Part shown: positions 39,101 through 49,868 of the stretch, piece after piece
Numbering within the stretch: the stretch's first letter is position 1
Layout: every line of letters begins with the position of its first letter
The notes under the pieces: generated by a model
Databases searched by the model: none
What the model was told of the DNA's origin: nothing
What the model saw: the letters and a program-made list of their open reading frames with translations, nothing else
NCBI GenBank assembly: GCA_964019165.1
Contig: OZ025286.1
Location: 11,856,401 to 11,920,400 of the forward strand
Source: Mastigias papua
Taxonomy: Eukaryota; Cnidaria; Scyphozoa; Rhizostomeae; Mastigiidae
Direction: 5' to 3'
Length of the DNA: 64,000 nt
Position numbers and translations under genes: made by a program

Positions 39101-39165
39101 AACCATGGCCGCTAACGTTCTGGAAGAACAGGGCACTTAAAGAGAGAGAGAGAGATAAATAAATT
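36121..39165 (+). pseudogene. RTE-like LINE 3, APE endonuclease plus RT, several frame breaks
   Basis: After a ~270-base leader the ORF starts at 36394. Endonuclease: MKIATWNVRTLYQSGKLENI, GVCETT; then an internal deletion; then a shifted frame with VIIMGDLNAKVGSE, FRNQIDYIAIS and GSDHNPVICK. RT: NKAAGPDGTVVEMIEAAL, IYLCFIDYTKACD (frame break at about 38130), GVHQGYVFSPDLFNLYS and LRYADDTVLISDS. The end (38691-39140) carries SECWTISK, RMLRISWTDHMSNEEVL and FLGHVLRKEE. It ends after an (AG)n tail at 39140-39157. It is a different family from LINEs 1 and 2. At least three breaks inactivate it. Confidence 0.8.
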
Positions 39166-39767
39166 CAAAATTGTCATTTCCAATATCTACATGCCTAGTC
39201 ATGTTCAAAGGAGAAGTCACAATTTGAATGCTCTCCTATAAAGTGCTCTTTGGTACCCACTTGAAGACAACCCCAAGCTTCCCGTTTATTAGGTTTTTGA
39301 AAATTTTTCCTGCCACCTGCCCTTGTTGAGACCCCCAGGTAATTAATTTTAACAGATTTTGGAAGACTCATTGCGTAAGATAGATGAGCCACTTATAACA
39401 CTTGTTAGGAAGAATAGCTTGTTTATAAATTTTTTAGATTTTCTGACTGTTGCAATTTTTGGCTGAACAGACTGCAGCACAAGGTTCTATTTCATAACTA
39501 CTGGATCGTTTTGTTGATATTGTTCAAGTTGATTTTTCATTATTACTCGTTGCATCAAAACATTGAAGCAGTAATTGCTAAGAAATTTTACTGCTTAATA
39601 GAGAATGCGAACCACCTTAAAATAACTGTTTAAATCCATTTTTTAATGTCATCTTATAAATCCGATCTCCCACTAATTCAAACCACTCTAATTGAATTTT
39701 CAATAAAATTCCAAACTCCTTTCGATTCCTATCCCAAACAATTAGTTGTCTAAGAGTATTGCTCCAA
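39166..39767. other. Unassigned spacer
   Basis: No features seen. Confidence 0.35.
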
Positions 39768-40191
39768 TAAGCAAACAATGTAGGTGTGTTAATGTGTCAT
39801 GGCCTTACAGGCCAAGAGTCCTTTAGTTTCCCTGACAGTTTTATTTTTTGCCTAAAATCATATAATTTATTGCTTTAGACTACCTAACTAGCTATGATAA
39901 ATCACTTTGGTCTGCTTAAGTTCCTTATTTGTTCATACCTTCAAGTTTTCTACCTAAAGATATACGTCGGGACTACCATGATATTCATTTTTCAAAATGG
40001 CGCTCAATGATTTTAGGTGGCCTAAATCGAGTAATAGTCAAATGAGTTGTACGGGTGTTTTAAGCAAGTTGAACACGTCCGACCTCTTGAATCATGAATA
40101 CTAACACAAAAGGCATCTTTTAAAGTTGAAATGGAAATGCCCGCAAATTTTTCCCAGTGTGCACATATTTTTGCCCCGTAGCGCCCTGACT
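39768..40191 (-). repeat. Dispersed 415-bp repeat C, copy 2 (inverted)
   Basis: Reverse complement of 29163-29577. It abuts a CR1-like relic at 40195. Confidence 0.85.
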
Positions 40192-40194
40192 ATA

Positions 40195-40605
40195 TCACTT
40201 TCATTAATTTCCCTTAAATCATAGATCCTCCCACAGCCATTCATACTAGTTTCTTTAGATTGAAGAGGGTTTGAACAAAAGTACTCATTCATTTTGTTCG
40301 AATTACCTTGTTTGTCAAAATATAGTGTGGTTAGATCCTTTCAAGCTGACAATAATCGTAGATTGGGATCCTTTGTTCAGCAACTGATTAATGATCAGCC
40401 AAGAGTCCTTTATGTTTTATTATTGGTTTTGATTTTATCTGAGAAATACTGTTTTGTAACACTTTTTCAAGGCATTCGCTCAATTTCTATAAGGCTTACA
40501 GGAATTCATCAAGTATTCTGATTTATGTTTCAGAGCAGACCTATTGAGTTGATCTCTAGTTCTAATCATATTCTTTAAATCAGAGTTTATCCAAGTACAG
40601 TATTG
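40195..40605 (-). pseudogene. CR1/Jockey-like relic, linker before RT
   Basis: The minus strand reads WINSDLKNMIRTRDQLNR, then a broken stretch, then NEYFCSNPLQSKETSM. This is the usual linker between endonuclease and RT in CR1/Jockey-type ORF2. Confidence 0.6.
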
Positions 40606-40624
40606 TTCCGAAACACGAAAGTTG

Positions 40625-41065
40625 GTTACTTTATCCTTAATTTAAGAAAGATGGGCACCTTCTGGATATCCATTTTTACTCAGTAGTTGCTTTCTTGTGT
40701 CCAGCTCAGAGTCTAACTTTGTTTTAGAGCAAATCATAAGGGCCCTGTTAACTTAAGTATTGACAAGGTTAATTGTTCTTACTCTTGAAGTAAAGGAATT
40801 CTAACACATGTATTGACCAGTAAACGCTGGTTTTCTGTAAATGCTAGTGAGAAATCCTGTAACCCCCTGTCTCCATGTATACATCTAGAAAGCTCAAGGA
40901 GTTGTATTGCTCCTTCTCTATTTCAAAATGTAGTGCTGGATGTAATAGGCTGACGTTTACGTGAATACGATCACATTCCAGCTCTGAACTACCGATGACA
41001 AAAGTATCGTCAACATGACGAAAGTAGGCGCCTAGTTTCGAACATCAAACCACAACATACCATTC
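40625..41065 (-). pseudogene. Penelope-like RT relic
   Basis: The minus strand reads YFRHVDDTFVIGSSELECDR (active box HVDD) and NSLSFLDVYMETGGYRISH, then a stop. Further 3' it resumes with LMICSKTKLDSELD and NGYPEG, the same linker found at 5.1 kb. It is therefore probably the same family (P3). The GIY-YIG part is missing. Confidence 0.7.
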
Positions 41066-43299
41066 TCAACTCATGTTCAAGTCTATAAAGAGTTCTCATG
41101 TCCAGTCATTATAATTCCAAAATGATGGTTGGATCCAGTATGTCAATTTGGTTTCCTCTCGTTTATTTCTTTGTTATAACAACTCTGTTCAATCCAAGCA
41201 GTGATAGAAACCATTTTTACGGATAAACTTCTAATACAGAGAGTTTTCATCTTACTTAATCTACAGTTAAAGCTAAACAGCATACTAAGATTGCTGAATA
41301 TCAGACACTACTATCACATCCCTATGATATTGATCTCTGTTATGATAAAATGGAAAAGCTTTCAAATTCTGATATTTATGATAGTCTGAAAAATGTCGAG
41401 GCAGTCATTTATGATCATCAGCCCCCAATCCTTACGTCTCATAGCAAAGCTTTGATAAACAATCCACACTGGCTTCACAAATTATTTTGGGTTCCTTAGC
41501 CTCGTGTTCTAGGTAACGCCTTTTGTATTGTTTGTTTTTTCTTTGACATGTCTATTGGAATAAATTCTAGATCACTTCTTGATTGATCAACAACTAAGAG
41601 AATGATCACTTCTCATCATTGTATATCTGCATGTCACGAGATCTCTCCTCTTACAGTGCAAGTTTTTTTTCTGTTATCGACTATAAAACAAAACTCTTGA
41701 GTAAAATTGGAGATGAATCGGTTAAAACCATATTGCCGACAAGAGAGATGCGCTGCTCTGTATGATGAAAGCTATGCATATTATCATCTAGTAGGATTAT
41801 CTGGCAGTGCTAAATTTTTCAATTCATAGTGATGATAGTGTACTTAGTCAGTACATTAAAAATGCTGCTGCAGATGCATTGCACGGACCGAAGACTATCT
41901 GGACTGAAATGAATTCTTGCTATAAGTAAGGTTTATTAAAAGAAAGAAAAACTGAGATGAAAAATGCAAATGTTTGTTCAATTCTAGGGGAAGTGTTAAC
42001 TTGACCTATTTCCAGAACACCACTCCCAATAATGTGCCATTGCACCATGTTATAGATTAAGATGGCTCTGTAGAGCATTTGAAAATACCAACTAAGCGAA
42101 ATATTGGGATTCGCTACCAATATTACCCCCAGAGTCTGCAGACCTAGGTTCAATCACTTTTCTGCTTAGATTAAAACTCACCTCATCAATGTCCTAACAA
42201 TAAATATCGGTGGACTTGCCACTGCATTGTAATACAATCTATTTGCTGGAAGCATTTCGTATAAAGAAGCCACGGTTGGAAAGAGTGAGCTAATGTTGCT
42301 CTTTTATGTACGTAACTCTGAGATAATATATTTCATGGGTCAATTTCGCTGAACTCATACCTCCTTCTTGTGCTTGACATGTCTCAAATGAGTCTGGTGT
42401 CCGTTTGTTCGTTGATATTCTTCCTTCTACACAGATGAATAAAAGAACTTTGTGAATAGGTTGTCATATGGATGCTTCTATTAAATCTTACAGGAAGACT
42501 ACAGGAATGTCCTAGCAGATCTATAACCACTCGTGGTCAATATGTCTTGTAAGTATGTTCTATTTTATGATAATATTTATGCTAGTAACATACTTTTACT
42601 GTTTACTTCGGTCTACTGAGCAAGTCTGTCAACTTTAAACTTTATATTCTCGATTCTAATCTGCATATTGATTATGATTTTATCACAAGCTGTATAATGA
42701 AATTCCTAGTTAGACGAACTAAGTGATTCATTGTTTATACTATAATTTCTGGCTGACATTATAGATACATTAGATATCAATTGCCTTCAATTTCCAAACT
42801 CATTTGTCTATTTTTGTTCAAGAGTTGAAGAGCCTAACCTTTAACAGATAAGCTCAGCTTTGCTTTAAAAAAGGTCAATTTCAATTCATTTTGTTATTAA
42901 CTGTGACTATCAATCTCAACACTAAATTGTGCAATATATATATCTTTCACTTCACAACGGTATCACACCTGTGTTGAACACTGTTTCTACTCCTCCCTCT
43001 TCTAAATAAGATGTCATCAATGGCAAGGGGAGGGTGTATATGACAAGGGGAGAGAGGAATATAATCAATTCATATGATGACTGCTAGCAGAAGAATAGTG
43101 GAGTTGCACCAACTGCCAAAAAGAACAGACCAAGCAAAACCAGATTTCATAGTTCACATGTTTCTGTCTATTTTCACGATTTTAAATAGCTTTTTGGATT
43201 TTCTCTAAATTTTAATTAACCTATAATCACACCGCCAAAGGCAAAGATCTTCAAACCCTTCCATAACAATTCTGCACTCGATGAAATGAATAAATAAAA
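41066..43299. other. Long AT-rich stretch without clear genes
   Basis: Several short frames occur, but none shows a recognisable family. It may hold old unidentified transposon remains. Confidence 0.35.
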
Positions 43300-44018
43300 T
43301 TTGATATCGTTATTCTATTATGCTTCATTTGACACCATTGATCATGCAAGACTCCTATAAAAGCTACCTGCGTATTGTATAATTGGAAGAGACCTCAGAT
43401 AGCTTGAAAGCTACCTATTCAACAGAAAGCACTTCGTTGTATTTGACAGAATAAGATCAGATGTAGAATCAATGTCTGTGGGGTTTCTCAGGGCTCAATA
43501 TTCGGTCCAATCGTATTCAGGTGCTAATAAATGACATTGGTTTGCAATTAGAGAAGCGCAGTGCGATCCTATATGCAGACGACACTGTTATATCTACATT
43601 AGGACAAAACAGTGCAGTAGTGGCTGAAAAACTAAACCATGACTTTACAACTCTAAGAAATTTCTTCAATGATAATAGTCTCGTTGTAAATTACAAGACA
43701 TCTAGAACAGAGTTTCTACTATTTGGTAGCCATCAGAGGTTATCTAAAAATATCACTGTTGATAATACCATGAATGGAGAAAAGATCTCTGAGACACGGA
43801 CCGCACCTAATGGACTCGCACCTAACTTGTTGAAAAATTACTTCTGTAATCAAAATCACACAAAAGGAATTAGAGGGAATAATGCGAACCTTGCTGTTCC
43901 TCCTATGAGAATAGAAGTAGCAAGAAAAACTTTCTATTACCAAGGAGCCCAAATTTACAATAAACTGCTTATAACAATACAAACAGAAATCTCTATTCTT
44001 AGGTTCAAGACTTTGTAA
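43300..44018 (+). pseudogene. CR1/Jockey-like RT relic
   Basis: It reads GVSQGSIFGPIVF in one frame, then ILYADDTVISTLGQN and LNHDFTTLRNFFNDNSLVVN in the frame starting at 43521. An internal deletion then brings in the C-terminal end NNANLAVPPMRIEVARKTF and YQGAQIYNKLL. Similar to the relic at 24.4 kb. Confidence 0.7.
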
Positions 44019-45252
44019 AGATTTTCTTGTTATTTTTTAAACAGGTCCTTGAATTATAGCAGCTAATCACCTGAACAAGCAAATCTGTCTAAATATTGTA
44101 ATATTATTATTTTTATTACTATAAGTAACTTAATAAATCAATTATTCCATAGCGATACATATCCTTTCATGTGATTCAGAAATTGGCTTCATCATGCTAT
44201 AAAATCATTCAGATCTCACTTCCCACACACCAAAACTGTTTCCATTACTGGAATTTGAAAGGAATTTAGAAAGCAATAGCCAATCATGTAATAACTTCAA
44301 CCGGATTCATGTTTCTATGGATCCTTTGGAAACTACAATAAAATCAACAGTGCAATTTCATGTCACTATTGATGCTTTGCACTCTTCAGAAGTAGCAAAT
44401 ATGGCATTCTTGTTCCGAAAATTTTGGCAATGAAAATTTTCAAATTCGTTTGCTTACGTTAGCAATGAAAAAGAGTCACACGGAGACAACGCAACCTGTC
44501 AGTTTATAAGAAAAAAGGAAGGAGATTTAATATACAACAGATAACAATTTTGAAACAAAGATATCTGTTGAAAATTAATGCTGAGGAATGCATTTTCCAT
44601 TCATCTGGTAAGCCAAGATGTATAAAGTTTACTCTCGCCATCACATATGGTGGCAATTCGAGGAGAAACATGTCTAAGCAAATCACACTGTCACCATCAC
44701 CACAAAATTGACAGGTCTCTTAGCTATACCTATTATTGTAATAGATTATTATGAGAATGATGATTTTTAATTCATGCAAATGTTTTGTGGCTTTATAGCC
44801 ACTTTAAATTTTTACCATTTGTCCATCATCATTACATTAACTTCTCATCACGTACTATAGCACACCAGTAAGGATGATTCGGGCCTGTGATTACAAAGGA
44901 TAATGTCATGAGAACCATGTGACACCGATTGCAGGAATATGGCTTACCACATCAACCTACACCAAGCTGAATTGACTCTGTTTCGAGAACAAAGGTGGTC
45001 CCTTGTTAATTTTGGGTTTACGCAAAGTTCGATTGAGATGTGTTTATATCACGATAGTTAAAATATTGGGGCATCTAACCCCAAAACTCCCCATAGCTAA
45101 ACCATTGCATTGATGTCAAACAGAAAGCTGCACCAGGAGATATATATCTCTCCATTGATATCAAGTGTGCCCTTGACAAGAATGAGTTTAACAACCTTTT
45201 ATTTTGAAGAATATAATGTAGTGTAGCATAAATGCTAACTTTGTTAAGTTAA
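44019..45252. other. Unassigned stretch
   Basis: No coding or repeat features recognised. Confidence 0.35.
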
Positions 45253-45841
45253 CTGTTTTCCGCAATCTCTTGTTGATAAGTTTATTCGATCTTTTCTTGA
45301 TAAGCAATTTAGTAAGGTTAGCATATCTAATAAACAAGAAGGCAAAAAGACATCTATCACCTTTTGTCTTCCGTATTTAGGTACATATAGTATTAGAATT
45401 AAGAAGAACGTCATCAAACTTCTTAAAGAAAACTTTCCGGATGTTAAATTGCAGGTTGTTTTTATATCACCTGTCCGTTTGTCATCGTTATTTAAATTTA
45501 AGGACCGCTTTTCGACCCTTATGTGCTCCAGTGTCATTTATAAGTACACGTGTAGTAGCTGTAATGCTACCTATTACGGTAAAACAACCAGGAATCTCAA
45601 GTGTCGTTGTATGGAGCACCTAGGGATTAACAGGAGCGGCCACAAGACCAATTCATCTGGTCAATCGTCCATAGGAGACCATATCATCAAAACGGCCCAT
45701 AATGGTACCATGGAAGACTTTAAGATCATTGCCAAAAGTGATAACGCTTTTGATCTCCTTATTTATGAAAGCCTTCTCATTCAAAAGGATAGACCTAACC
45801 TTAACTCCCAACAGTCTTCCATTCCCTTAGTCCTTTTCTAA
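45253..45841 (+). pseudogene. Penelope-like element C-terminus, linker plus GIY-YIG (family P1), 5'-truncated
   Basis: The open frame begins around LVDKFIRSFLDKQFSKVS and has no start codon. It contains LPYLGTYSIRIKKN (linker), then the GIY-YIG domain YKYTCSSCNATYYGKTTRNL and CRCMEHLG, and ends KDRPNLNSQQSS before the stop. The RT is absent, so this is a 5'-truncated PLE. The terminal repeat with hammerhead follows at once (45913-46222), defining family P1. Confidence 0.8.
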
Positions 45842-45912
45842 GTTGTTTGTTTTCTGGTCAATTAGATAGTTCATTTCCTATTTGTTTGGTTTTTTCCTCT
45901 AGGTTGTTTTGA

Positions 45913-46222
45913 CATATGTACATGAGCTTACTCACGCCCCATAGACATAGTGCGTGACCTGATTCACGCCCCCATGGCTATATAAGGCCATATTTTCGCA
46001 ACTTCTATCCCTTCACTGATAATGGCTCATGATTGAGTCGAAACGTTTGATTATGTCTTAAAATTTTACTGATTATGTCTTGTTAGGTTTTAGGTCTACC
46101 GTTATGTCGTATTTAGAAGGATTTGTCGAAATTAAAATACATCTACAAAGACAATAAAATGTCTTTATTTCTTGTCGCGATTCTTGTACTGAATTTCATC
46201 ATTAAGCTGCGTTTTCCAACAA
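45913..46222 (+). mobile_element. PLE terminal repeat with hammerhead, family P1, copy 2
   Basis: Matches 3118-3362 almost base for base over the first ~195 bases and again over the last ~34. It is the 3' end of the PLE at 45253. Confidence 0.75.
46016..46044 (+). ncRNA. Hammerhead-type core with inactivating change
   Basis: CTGATAA replaces CTGATGA (the conserved G8 is A). Stem II GGCT/AGTC and GAAAC are kept. The copy at 3233 has the intact core, so this is a recent mutation expected to abolish cleavage. Confidence 0.65.
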
Positions 46223-46276
46223 CGAAATCAATTGCTAACTTTGTTCTGTCAAGTACTCAGCCTTTTCAATGTGCAT

Positions 46277-46335
46277 TTATAAGTTTACGTGTAGAAGTTG
46301 CAAGGCTACATATTATGGCAAAACAGGATTGAACA
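46277..46335 (+). pseudogene. Second GIY-YIG fragment after the terminal repeat
   Basis: The frame reads KFTCRSCKATYYGKTGLN, homologous to YKYTCSSCNATYYGKTTRNL in the copy just upstream. A short PLE fragment thus follows the terminal repeat, as in tandem PLE arrays. Confidence 0.6.
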
Positions 46336-46599
46336 ACAGAGGAAATTTGGCTGTTTTATTGTAAAGATTTAGAGTCTTAGATTAATGCAAAAAGGAGAAT
46401 GCACGAAATACACAAGCTTTTGTTTACGTTGGTGTCTATCGATGACACACACAGAAAAGCATAACGAATAACCAACAATGGGTAACAAGGCAAATTTGAT
46501 GAGAGTTTTCCAACCAATATCAATTACTGATTCACAAATCTGTAAAGAAATAAATATTTCATCGAAGTTTCTAAAGAATCAAGATTATCATATTACTTT

Positions 46600-47210
46600 T
46601 TGACCGATGTGCGCACATATTCTGGCCAATGTTGGACGAATGATGATTTTGCAGTTTGAAAATAAGGAGTGAAATTGTCATTAGATACTGCAGAACCATT
46701 GGTAGGACAGCAAATAATGTCAAGATGAGATTTAACCACCTCAATTGCTATATTTTTCAGAGATTCATTCGCATATTATAAAGATATGCACGTGTTTGAA
46801 CGTCTAGGTGAAATTTAACTGGAGAGATATTAATTTTGTAGGTCACATCCACTAAAGTATGGGTAAGTCTAACTTTGTATGAAAAAGTCGTAAAGCTGAA
46901 AAAAGTCGTAAAGCTGAAAAGGCAAGGGTATCATCAAGATATCTTCTATAGAAATGAATAGAAGGGATTCAATACTTTTTAAGCCAAATATTTTCATTAC
47001 GACCTAACTGAGGTTAGGTAACACAGGTGCTAATGCAGAGCCTATAGCAGCATCACCTACTTGATCCCAAGCTTTACCACAAAAATGAAAGTGGGGTTTG
47101 AGTAGCATCAATTGACACACATGGACTAAAGGGCGGTATAGCATTCGGGGATTAAATCTTATACATGTTAGGTAAAGCCATAAACGCACAATGGCCGGGA
47201 ACATGATGGA
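46600..47210 (-). pseudogene. Penelope-like RT relic
   Basis: The minus strand reads HFHFCGKAWDQVGDAAIGSA then LAPVLPNLS, and further 3' IPSIHFYRRYLDDTLA with the RT active box YLDD. The copy is old and broken. A mutated hammerhead lies upstream at 47387-47417, as expected of a 5' terminal repeat. Confidence 0.65.
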
Positions 47211-47386
47211 AAAATAAGTACTGTATATATCCCTTTAAAGATTAGAACATCTGGTGGGAAGCGCAGCTAAATAATAAATCGCAGAGCAGGAATGACGATG
47301 AAGAAAATCAGTTAAAGTTGTTGGTTATCGACCATCCATTTCTAATTAACTACGTATACTTATTATGGCAAATCCTTGATACAAAC

Positions 47387-47417
47387 GTTTTGGGCCATTT
47401 CCAACGTCCATCATCAA
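47387..47417 (-). ncRNA. Decayed hammerhead-type core
   Basis: The minus strand reads TTGATGA, a stem-II-like TGGACGTTGGAAATGGCCCA and AAAACGTTTGTATC. C3 is T and the G of the GAAA box is A; both would inactivate it. Confidence 0.5.
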
Positions 47418-48186
47418 TGTAAAAATCAAGGCGTGTAGCTCAATATAAAGGACCAAGAACCCAAGGGAAAAAACAACTAAGGCGTAAAGCGTGGAAAAGT
47501 GAATAGAAACGCGTAGAGAGGAACAGGAAGGAAAAACAGTATTTTCATAGAGGAGAAAAAAGCATGGTAGAAACGAGCAAGTAAAACAACCAAGGGGGAC
47601 ACGTGGAAACGGAGAAAGCACATAAACCACGAAAGAGAGAAATGTATATAGGAGGAAAAAATATAGAAATACAGGGAAAAAGTATAGAAATAGTGAGAAA
47701 GATCAATGAAGATGGGAACAAGGGACAGTAACACCAAATAAACAGGAAATCAAAACAGTGTAAGGGGAATAGAGGACAATTGTCCGTTAAGACGTGATAG
47801 GCCCAGTGTTCACGGAAGTTGTAGACGTAATGTATTATGTTCATTTTGTTACTTCGCTGAGTCCGCTGTAGTTAGATTTAGATGGCTAGTAACCTAAGCA
47901 GGATAAAAAAAAAGTCCCAATAGTTTTGTTTGGTTTACAGCTGTTCCAAAATGTCAGTAATTAGCCTCTGTCAATCAAAGGAGGGAAATCTGATAGCAGG
48001 ACACTCACTAGCCCAAGAGCATTATCGATAGGACTCCCTTCATAGTATTCTTATCTACATCCTCTAAAACGTACTTTCGTCATCAGAGGACCATTGTTGT
48101 TTTCCGGACTCTTTACAATTTTCTGGGCATTTTCACTTTAACAGGCCTTCGTATATGGCCGAGTTACGCTAGAGTGTGCTAGTAGG
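47418..48186. other. Spacer before the CR1-like LINE
   Basis: A purine-rich plus strand gives open minus-strand frames of low-complexity aromatic composition; no family recognised. The last part may be the 5' UTR of the CR1-like LINE. Confidence 0.35.
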
Positions 48187-48216
48187 TTGTGGACGTACGC
48201 TCTCACTCTGTCGGAC

Positions 48217-49821
48217 ATGGTTCGTGTTAAATATACTAAATGCAGAGAAATGGAAACCATCAGTAATTATGTAGACGCTTTGAGGCTGCTTGATGGTGTA
48301 TTAAATGCAATTGATGCTATCAGAGATCGGAAAAAGCGTCCAGACAGAGATTCTGTTTCGGAGTACATCTGCTCGCGGTATGGCCTAGACAAAGGTAGGG
48401 CTGACGATGTTTTAGATGAAATGCTACTTTCTGGAGCGATATGCATAAAAAGTTCAATGGTAATGATTCTTTTTTCATACGCAATGAGGTTAAAAAGGGG
48501 ATAAAGTCACAAATTGCTAGAGTGTGTGAGCACAAGGAGTATCCAAGAGTGCATTCAACTATTAGTTCAGGCAAACCGACTCAACTACTACATGACCTAA
48601 CTAGTCCGTCTCTGTCTCAAAAAACTCAAGACACTTACGTTATACAATCAGCTGAAGGCAAAGACTGTCCTAGTTTACAGTATGATCCTGATGTAAATGT
48701 TGAAGATAACACCTTCATTGCAACTTTAAATAAAATGGCTCTTCCTGGCTGGTCCGACAACGATTCCAATAGGCGCACCGAGATATCTAAATTAGCTGAG
48801 ACCATCGTATCATTAAACTGCCAGTTGCACCCCTAGCGCAAACATTGCGATGAGTTAAAAACGAAAATTTTCTTTTAAGACATAAACTGTTTTGTCAAAA
48901 CTATGCTTCACATTTGTCCGAGCCCTGTGGAAAACCCAGCACCGTGAATGATACCTCAGAGACTGGAGTACACGATGCTGTTGGAAAAATCCAGGCACAA
49001 TGGGAACTTTGCTTAGAAGAAAGAATAAAGAAGTACGAACAGCATACAATTAACACAAAGTTAAACAAAACCAGAACGAGCCCAAAGACAATGCCTACTT
49101 TGAAAGCAGATGACAAAGAAAGATCAGATGTGTTATCTAATGCAAACAATAAAACAGTGAGAAAACCTGGAGCTCTGAAAAAGGCATTTGATAAGAGCCA
49201 GAGGTACAACCATCGGAGTGAAAATTTAACTGGAAGAAAACAGAGTACATCTACTCCTAGCAAAACAACCACAAAACCACATGATAATGAAAGTCAGGAA
49301 AATTTAGATAAAGAGGATCATGTTGGAAAAAAGGAACAGTCCTCATAATGGGTGACAGTATGCTGCATGGCATAGATGAGAAGAAAATAAGTAAACATGG
49401 CTTTGTCAAAGTTCGATGCTTCCCAGGATCCACTATTTCCGATTTGCAGTCGCGCTACATGCAACCCCTCATTAGCAAAAAGCCACGCAAAGTTGTTGTA
49501 CATGTAGGAACTAATGATGCTAGCACTAAGGGGACTACTGCAGATAAAATCATAGATGCCCTTCTTTAATTGAAGAAAGAGATTGAAGCTAAACTACCAG
49601 AGGCTACCGTAGTGATATCTACTCCGCTGAAACGGAATGATAAAGTTGGTGCTGGTAAGATCATTGAGACTTTGAACTAGAAAATACGAGGCCTCAGACT
49701 TAACATTGTTGATAATAAAAACATTGACTCTCCAGAACTTGGACGCAAAGGACTCCATTTAAATCAAAGCGCTGTAGGTAAATTTGCTGCTAATCTTATT
49801 AATAAATTGCGTAGTTTTTAA
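48217..49821 (+). pseudogene. CR1-like LINE ORF1: winged-helix-like N-terminus and SGNH esterase, frameshifted
   Basis: Starting at ATG 48217, the first block (IDAIRDRKKRPDRDSVSEYI, CSRYGLDKGRADDVLDEML) and its shifted continuation (NGNDSFFIRNEVKKG) look like a small winged helix of the SAMD1 type; this is inference from pattern. A basic, polar linker follows (48914-49348). From 49336 an SGNH esterase follows: MGDSML (nucleophile Ser), VVVHVGTNDAS and, near the end, GRKGLHLNQ. Esterases in CR1 ORF1 are established. The gene is broken by about three frame changes and stops at 49567 and 49678. The role would be in RNP formation. Confidence 0.75.
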
Positions 49822-49868
49822 TATCTTGATAGATCAGCCTCATCAGCATCTTGGATTCGGAAAAGGTA

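Noticed and set aside
47346..47844. Overlapping minus-strand ORFs rich in Phe, Ser and Leu
   Set aside because: They are a composition effect of a purine-rich plus strand; all three frames look alike.
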